A DNA stretch of 6,025 bases from Candidatus Portnoybacteria bacterium CG_4_10_14_0_2_um_filter_44_20. GTDB lineage: Bacteria > Patescibacteriota > Minisyncoccia > Portnoybacterales > GCA-002795985. Numbering within the stretch: the first letter of the stretch is position 1; each line of letters opens with the position of its first letter. This document shows, piece by piece, positions 1-3,712 of this stretch. The position numbers and the translations under genes were made by a program. The notes beneath the pieces are model-generated. The model worked only from the letters and a program-made list of their open reading frames with translations. It was not told the DNA's origin and searched no databases. The stretch spans positions 342 through 6,366 of the forward strand of contig PFOG01000211.1 in assembly GCA_002792395.1 (NCBI GenBank), in the 5' to 3' direction.

Positions 1-3
1 TGA

Positions 4-37
4 AGCATGTTTTATGGTATTATACCATGAGCATGCT
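4..37. promoter_or_regulatory. Imperfect palindrome overlapping extended -10-like element
   Basis: The inner arms ATGGTA (14-19) and TACCAT (23-28) flank a TTA centre. The outer arms AGCATG (4-9) and CATGCT (32-37) also pair, separated from the inner stem by a short unpaired stretch. The + strand reads TG-G-TATTAT at 15-23 and the - strand reads TG-G-TATAAT (27 down to 19). Both resemble extended -10 elements, the minus one perfectly. On the + strand this would place a start of transcription near 30, ahead of the small ORF at 58. A palindrome lying on a -10 is the usual geometry of a repressor operator. No -35 can be checked because the window begins here, and AT-rich palindromes arise by chance, so this is only a candidate. 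Confidence 0.3.
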
Positions 38-57
38 AGTCTAGAGCCATTCAGTAT

Positions 58-189
58 ATGGCTAAAATCGTAGTTGGAAAAGGAAATAAAAATCTTTTAG
101 CCGAAGCGAATCTGGCCCTTGACTTGGCGAGGGTTGCGAAAAGCAACGCGCTTTCGATCGTGAGAATAAATTCGCCGAAAACAGCATAA
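58..189 (+). CDS. Possible small protein, 43 aa, unknown function
   Basis: An ATG-initiated ORF of 43 codons ends in TAA, 19 bases before an intrinsic terminator. The product would be small and basic: MAKIVVGKGNKNLL, then a Leu/Ala-rich stretch with the look of an amphipathic helix (about residues 13-33), then a short SIVRINSPKTA tail. I do not recognise it and see no catalytic motif, signal peptide or membrane segment. In its favour are the terminator just after it, the candidate promoter/palindrome before it, and a reasonable amino-acid mix. Against it are its short length and the lack of any Shine-Dalgarno sequence in the 15 bases before the ATG. The stretch could equally be a non-coding transcript or the spacer behind an upstream gene. 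Confidence 0.3.
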   Translation: MAKIVVGKGNKNLLAEANLALDLARVAKSNALSIVRINSPKTA

Positions 190-208
190 TAGAAATACAT
201 AAGTCACG

Positions 209-231
209 CCCGTCTACTTGACGGGTTTTTT
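209..231 (+). terminator. Intrinsic terminator 1 (upstream unit)
   Basis: A CCCGTC (209-214) / GACGGG (220-225) six-pair stem with a five-base loop is followed directly by six T residues (226-231). It lies 19 bases after the stop of the possible 43-codon ORF and would end transcription entering from the left. Confidence 0.8.
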
Positions 232-247
232 ATTAAACATTGTTTCC

Positions 248-277
248 AAAAACCCGTCTTTGGATTGACGGGTTTTT
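248..277. terminator. Intrinsic terminator 2, symmetrical, same core as terminator 1
   Basis: AAAAACCCGTC (248-258) pairs with GACGGGTTTTT (267-277) around an eight-base loop. The A-run before and T-run after the GC core make it able to work in either direction. The GC core is identical to that of terminator 1, so it looks like a duplicated terminator. Together they isolate hutU, 73 bases downstream, from transcription coming from the left. Confidence 0.8.
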
Positions 278-336
278 AAATTTCTGGTTAAATTGTAGGA
301 CATCTGGTCTTTGACAACAATAAACAAGATAGTGGT

Positions 337-341
337 GGAGG
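337..341 (+). promoter_or_regulatory. Ribosome binding site of hutU
   Basis: GGAGG at 337-341 stands nine bases before the ATG at 351. It supports that start over the later in-frame ATGs at codons 17 and 19, which would fall inside the N-terminal extension of the protein. Confidence 0.75.
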
Positions 342-350
342 TTACAAAGA

Positions 351-2075
351 ATGGATAAAAAGCAATTGGAAGAAGAAATTAGAAAATACGGCCGGCCGAT
401 GTATATGGACGAAAAGCCAAAAAGGCCGTTTGGTTTGCAGGGTGGCACGCGGATTCGGTGGTGTAAAAGTTGGGACGCGGAGGCGGCACTGAGGATGTTG
501 CGCAATAATCTGCATCCACGGGTAGCCTATGATTGGGAAAAATTGGTTGTTTACGGCGGCAGCGGTCGGGCGGCGCGCAATTGGCACGAATTTCATCGGA
601 TCGTCCGGGCGTTGAGGTCGCTCAACGACAACGAGACTCTTTGTATCCAGTCTGGAAAACCGGTTTATATCGCACCGACGCACAAAGATGCCCCGCGAGT
701 TATTATTGCCAATTCTAATTTGGTTCCCGCTTGGGCCACGGATGAACACTTTGATCATTTGGATAAATTGGGTTTGATGATGTATGGACAGATGACAGCC
801 GGCTCTTGGATTTATATTGTTACCCAGGGAATTTTGCAGGGAACTTACGAAACTTTTCGCGCTTGCGCTGAGCAGCATTTTGGCGGCAACCTGGCTGGGA
901 AATTTGTTCTGACCGCTGGTCTGGGGGCGATGTCTGGCGCGCAGGCGTTGGCCGCGACCATGAATGGGGCTGCGGTTTTAGTAGTTGAGGTGCGCCGAGA
1001 AAAAATTGAACAGAAGGTTAAAGAAGGATACTGCGATTTTATGGTAGCCGATTTAGACTCTGCCTTAGCTTATATTCGAAAAGCTGCAGCAAGGGGCGAA
1101 GCCGTTTCTGTCGGTCTTGCCGGTAATGCGGCGGAAGTTTATCCGGAATTGGTCAGGCGTAATATTATCCCCGACATAGTTACCGATCAGACGCCGGCTC
1201 ATAATCTTTTATATTATGTTCCGATTGGTGAGCTTCTAGAATTAGACGATCTTCGTTATAAAAATCCCGAAGAGCACAGACAAAGAGCATTGGTGTCGAT
1301 TAGTCACCACGTTGAAGCTATGATTGAAATGCAGAAACGGGGCGCGGTTGTTTTTGATTACGGCAATGCCATAAGAGATCAAGCCTATAAAGCTGGATTG
1401 GCAGAAGTAAAAGATTCTGCCGGAAGATTTGTTTATCCGGGTTTTGTGCCGGCCTACATCCGCCCGCTTTTCTGTGAGGGCAAAGGACCATTTCGCTGGG
1501 CCGCTTTATCGGGTGACCCGCATGATATTTTAACAATCGACAAGGCGATTCTAAGGTTGTTTCCGAAGGATGAGGGTTTGAAAAACTGGATTAAGAGAGT
1601 CCAGTTTAGGGTGCCTTTTATTGGCTTGCCAACCAGGATTTGCTGGTTGGGCTATAACGACAGAGCTAAGCTTGGATTGCTTATTAATCATTTGGTTAGA
1701 ATCGGCCAAGTTAGGGCACCGATTGTCATTGGCCGCGACCATTTGGATTGCGGCAGTGTGGCTTCGCCTTCGCGAGAAACCGAAAATATGCTCGATGGAA
1801 GTGACGCGGTAGCCGACTGGCCACTGCTCAATTTCGCGCTCAACGCAGTCAGCGGCGCCTCGTGGGTTTCTTTTCATCATGGCGGCGGCGTTGGCATGGG
1901 CAGGTCTCTTCATGCCGGCATGGTTATTGTCTGCGACGGTACCTTCGAGCGCGATAAGCGGATTGAAAGAGTTTTGACTACCGACCCCGGCTTAGGTGTC
2001 GCACGACATGTTGACGCAGGTTATGAAATTGCCCGAATGACAGCCAAAAAGAAAGGTGTAAAAATTCCAGGTTAA
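351..2075 (+). CDS. hutU: Urocanate hydratase (urocanase)
   Basis: Second enzyme of histidine degradation (EC 4.2.1.49). It hydrates urocanate to 4-imidazolone-5-propanoate using tightly bound NAD+ as an electrophile and is a cytoplasmic homodimer in studied members. Length is 574 aa against roughly 550-560 in classical bacterial HutU; the surplus is mainly an N-terminal extension of about 15 residues. Family landmarks run in order: KSW (39-41), VVYGG (66-70), IQSGKP (99-104), YGQMTAGSW (145-153), the NAD-fold glycine motif [10 protein letters not shown] (190-199), TDQTPAHN (278-285), FDYGN (335-339), PAYIRPLFC (367-375), RDHLDCGS (462-469) and GGGVGMG (511-517). The catalytic cysteine of the urocanase signature is C431 in GLPTRICW. 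Oddities are FIGLP where the bacterial signature has FQGLP, and AHN where most have AHD. HutI follows after 10 bases, which fixes the pathway role. Identity is secure; activity is inferred from motifs. Confidence 0.97.
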   Translation: MDKKQLEEEIRKYGRPMYMDEKPKRPFGLQGGTRIRWCKSWDAEAALRMLRNNLHPRVAYDWEKLVVYGGSGRAARNWHEFHRIVRALRSLNDNETLCIQSGKPVYIAPTHKDAPRVIIANSNLVPAWATDEHFDHLDKLGLMMYGQMTAGSWIYIVTQGILQGTYETFRACAEQHFGGNLAGKFVLTAGLGAMSGAQALAATMNGAAVLVVEVRREKIEQKVKEGYCDFMVADLDSALAYIRKAAARGEAVSVGLAGNAAEVYPELVRRNIIPDIVTDQTPAHNLLYYVPIGELLELDDLRYKNPEEHRQRALVSISHHVEAMIEMQKRGAVVFDYGNAIRDQAYKAGLAEVKDSAGRFVYPGFVPAYIRPLFCEGKGPFRWAALSGDPHDILTIDKAILRLFPKDEGLKNWIKRVQFRVPFIGLPTRICWLGYNDRAKLGLLINHLVRIGQVRAPIVIGRDHLDCGSVASPSRETENMLDGSDAVADWPLLNFALNAVSGASWVSFHHGGGVGMGRSLHAGMVIVCDGTFERDKRIERVLTTDPGLGVARHVDAGYEIARMTAKKKGVKIPG

Positions 2076-2081
2076 GGAGGT
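2073..2081 (+). promoter_or_regulatory. Full-consensus ribosome binding site of hutI
   Basis: TAAGGAGGT at 2073-2081 matches the complement of the usual bacterial 16S rRNA 3' end over nine bases, and its TAA is also the hutU stop codon. It lies four to five bases before ATG 2086. The in-frame GTG at 2080 is inside this site and so is not a credible start. Stop-codon overlap suggests translational coupling of hutU and hutI. Confidence 0.85.
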
Positions 2082-2085
2082 GGCT

Positions 2086-3360
2086 ATGCCCAGAAACAGC
2101 GCGGATTTGTTGATAGTTGGCGCGAGCGAAGTTTTGACTTTGGGCGGCGCAAGTCATCGTCCTCGAACTGGCGCCGAAATGAACGAACTCGGTATTATCA
2201 AGGATGGCGTGGTGGCGATAAAAGGCGGTTTGATCTGCGATATCGGGTCGCTTCAGAAAATCTATGACAAATGGAGCGCGCCGGGAATCATCCATGCCGA
2301 AGGCCGGGTGGTTATGCCGGGATTTGTTGATTGCCACACCCACGCTGTTTTTGCCGGCAGCCGCGAGATTGATTTTATCAAAAAAATCGTCAGAAAAAGC
2401 GGCCGGGAAATTTCTGCCGTGCCAGCTTACCTTGAGATTCTGAAAGGCGGAGGCGGTATTTTAGAAACGGTCGCTAAAACCAGGGAGGCTTCCGAAGAGC
2501 GCTTAATGATATACGCGGCGTTTTGGCTCAACAATATGCTGAAATACGGGACCACTACCGTCGAGATAAAATCCGGCTATGGGCTTTCTTTTGAGGACGA
2601 GCTTAAGATATTGTTTGCCATTAAGAAACTGCGTGGCTCAAAAATGGATATCGTTTCCACTTTTCTGGGCGCTCATGCTTTCCCGCCAGAAAAATCGAGA
2701 GAGGCTTATCTGAAAGAAATTATTGATCATATGATTCCTCATATTCATGTACACGAGTTGGCCAAGTATTGTGATGTTTTTTGTGAGGCCGGAGCGTTCT
2801 CAGTGGAAGAAGCGGAGAAAATAATTGAGATAGCTCGCGTTTGGGGTTTAAAAATTAAGCTTCATGCCGGAGAATTTAATGACTTAGGCGCGGTGGAGCT
2901 AGGGGTAAAATATGGAGCCGTTTCTATTGATCACTTAGACCATATTTCTGACAGCGCGATTCTGGCAATGGCGGAGGCGGAAACCATCGGTGTCCTTCTG
3001 CCGGCCGTTCCTTTTCATCTGATGACCGGGCACTACGCGCCAGCCAGAAAGATGATTGACGCCGGCGTGCCGATTGCCTTGGCCACTGATTTCAACCCGG
3101 GCAGCGCGCCAACTTTTTCCATGCAAATGGTTATCGCTCTAGCTTGCCGTCAGATGCAGATGACGCCGGCCGAAGCGATCACTGCCTCCACTATCAACGC
3201 GGCTCACGCGATTGGCATGGAGGAAAAAGTCGGCAGCTTGGAGATTGGAAAACAGGCTGATATTATCATTCTGGATATTGATAATTATCTGCAGTTACCG
3301 TACTGGTTCGGCGGAAATCTGGCGCGTGAGGTTATTAAAAAGGGAGTGATTGTCTCGTAA
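2086..3360 (+). CDS. hutI: Imidazolonepropionase
   Basis: Third enzyme of histidine degradation (EC 3.5.2.7). It is an amidohydrolase that opens 4-imidazolone-5-propanoate to N-formimino-L-glutamate with a single bound metal, in the cytoplasm. With the ATG start it is 424 aa, slightly longer than most family members. Visible landmarks are PGFVDCHTH with metal ligands H84 and H86, AGSRE (90-94), AYLEI and GGGGI (substrate loop, Y115), GTTTVEIKSGYGL, LGAHAFPPE (H197), LHAGEF (metal ligand H260, E263), DHLDH (282-286) and ATDFNPGSAPT (metal ligand D335). The C-terminal part returns to the composite amidohydrolase beta domain (GSLEIGKQADIIILD). All expected ligands are present. Residues about 99-110 form an insertion of roughly nine residues before Y115 compared with my recollection of Bacillus HutI. 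It is coupled to hutU by the overlapping ribosome binding site. Confidence 0.97.
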   Translation: MPRNSADLLIVGASEVLTLGGASHRPRTGAEMNELGIIKDGVVAIKGGLICDIGSLQKIYDKWSAPGIIHAEGRVVMPGFVDCHTHAVFAGSREIDFIKKIVRKSGREISAVPAYLEILKGGGGILETVAKTREASEERLMIYAAFWLNNMLKYGTTTVEIKSGYGLSFEDELKILFAIKKLRGSKMDIVSTFLGAHAFPPEKSREAYLKEIIDHMIPHIHVHELAKYCDVFCEAGAFSVEEAEKIIEIARVWGLKIKLHAGEFNDLGAVELGVKYGAVSIDHLDHISDSAILAMAEAETIGVLLPAVPFHLMTGHYAPARKMIDAGVPIALATDFNPGSAPTFSMQMVIALACRQMQMTPAEAITASTINAAHAIGMEEKVGSLEIGKQADIIILDIDNYLQLPYWFGGNLAREVIKKGVIVS

Positions 3361-3365
3361 TTTTC

Positions 3366-3372
3366 GGGGAGG
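3366..3372 (+). promoter_or_regulatory. Ribosome binding site of the small membrane protein
   Basis: GGGGAGG at 3366-3372 stands eight bases before GTG 3381, which decides that start. The alternative in-frame GTG at 3372 uses the last base of the site itself and has nothing suitable upstream. Confidence 0.65.
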
Positions 3373-3380
3373 TGCTTATA

Positions 3381-3605
3381 GTGTGGTTATGGCTCTTTGA
3401 CTGGAGTATGGGGACGTTTTGGGCCTTATTGCTGTTTTGCGTGGCAGTGGGCATTTTCCTTGATTGTTTCGACAAAAAAGGATTTCTTGGATTTCGAAAG
3501 GTGATTCGTGATGGAAGGAAAATAATTACAGCACCAAGCTGGATAAAGCTGATTTTATTGATTTCAATGCTTGCAACTATTATCACCGGAATCGTTGCTG
3601 GTTAA
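3381..3605 (+). CDS. Small two-helix membrane protein, unknown function
   Basis: A 74-residue protein starting at GTG. Two hydrophobic segments are evident: about 9-28 (tryptophan- and phenylalanine-rich, ending GIFL) and about 54-73 (IKLILLISMLATIITGIVAG). The linker at 31-50 carries K32, K33, R39, K40, R43, R46 and K47. By the positive-inside rule this puts the loop in the cytoplasm and both ends outside. It has no cleavable signal peptide, no known motif, and is too short to be an ordinary transporter alone. It lies 20 bases after hutI, has a strong ribosome binding site, and is followed 15 bases later by a terminator, so it is very probably the last gene of the hut operon. A role in urocanate uptake or as a partner subunit is possible but only guilt by association. 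Confidence 0.75.
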   Translation: MWLWLFDWSMGTFWALLLFCVAVGIFLDCFDKKGFLGFRKVIRDGRKIITAPSWIKLILLISMLATIITGIVAG

Positions 3606-3619
3606 TCAGGGCGATTCCC

Positions 3620-3649
3620 GACCCATCTTAATTGAATGGGTCTTTTTTT
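3620..3649 (+). terminator. Intrinsic terminator of the hut operon
   Basis: GACCCAT (3620-3626) pairs with ATGGGTC (3636-3642) around a nine-base loop, followed by seven T residues (3643-3649) and a further T-rich run. It lies 15 bases after the stop of the small membrane protein and separates the hut genes from leuS. Confidence 0.85.
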
Positions 3650-3662
3650 GTTTTTGTTGATG

Positions 3663-3691
3663 TTGAAAAAAGGGGGACGGGGTGATATTCT
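3663..3691 (+). promoter_or_regulatory. Candidate sigma70-type promoter of leuS
   Basis: TTGAAA (3663-3668, five of six to the -35 consensus), a 17-base spacer, and TATTCT (3686-3691, four of six) preceded by TG at 3683-3684 as an extended -10. Transcription would begin near 3698, leaving a leader of only about 15 bases before ATG 3713. That fits the absence of a Shine-Dalgarno sequence there. Confidence 0.5.
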
Positions 3692-3712
3692 TTAAAAAGC
3701 TACAAAACGCAC

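Noticed and set aside
2..73. Open frame from the window edge to TAG at 71-73 as the tail of an upstream gene
   Set aside because: Only 23 codons with no recognisable motif, and it crosses the palindrome. It cannot be told from chance without sequence to the left.
133..147. GTTGC-GAAAA-GCAAC hairpin as an RNA element
   Set aside because: Only five pairs, no T-run and no conserved riboswitch-like surroundings. It may be incidental within the small ORF.
311..339. Promoter for hutU based on TTGACA at 311-316
   Set aside because: The -35-like hexamer is perfect, but no acceptable -10 lies 16-18 bases downstream; that spot is the GGTGGAGG ribosome binding region. A hutU promoter must exist or read-through must occur, but I cannot place it.
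342..878. 178-codon open frame on the minus strand
   Set aside because: It lies wholly antisense to the well-supported hutU start region, and its translation is low-complexity and unrecognisable. It is a shadow of hutU codon use.
2080..2085. GTG start for hutI, adding two residues
   Set aside because: The GTG uses the last G of the full-consensus ribosome binding site at 2073-2081. ATG 2086 is correctly spaced from it.
3372..3380. GTG start for the small membrane protein, adding three residues
   Set aside because: It begins on the last base of the GGGGAGG site. GTG 3381 has the right spacing.
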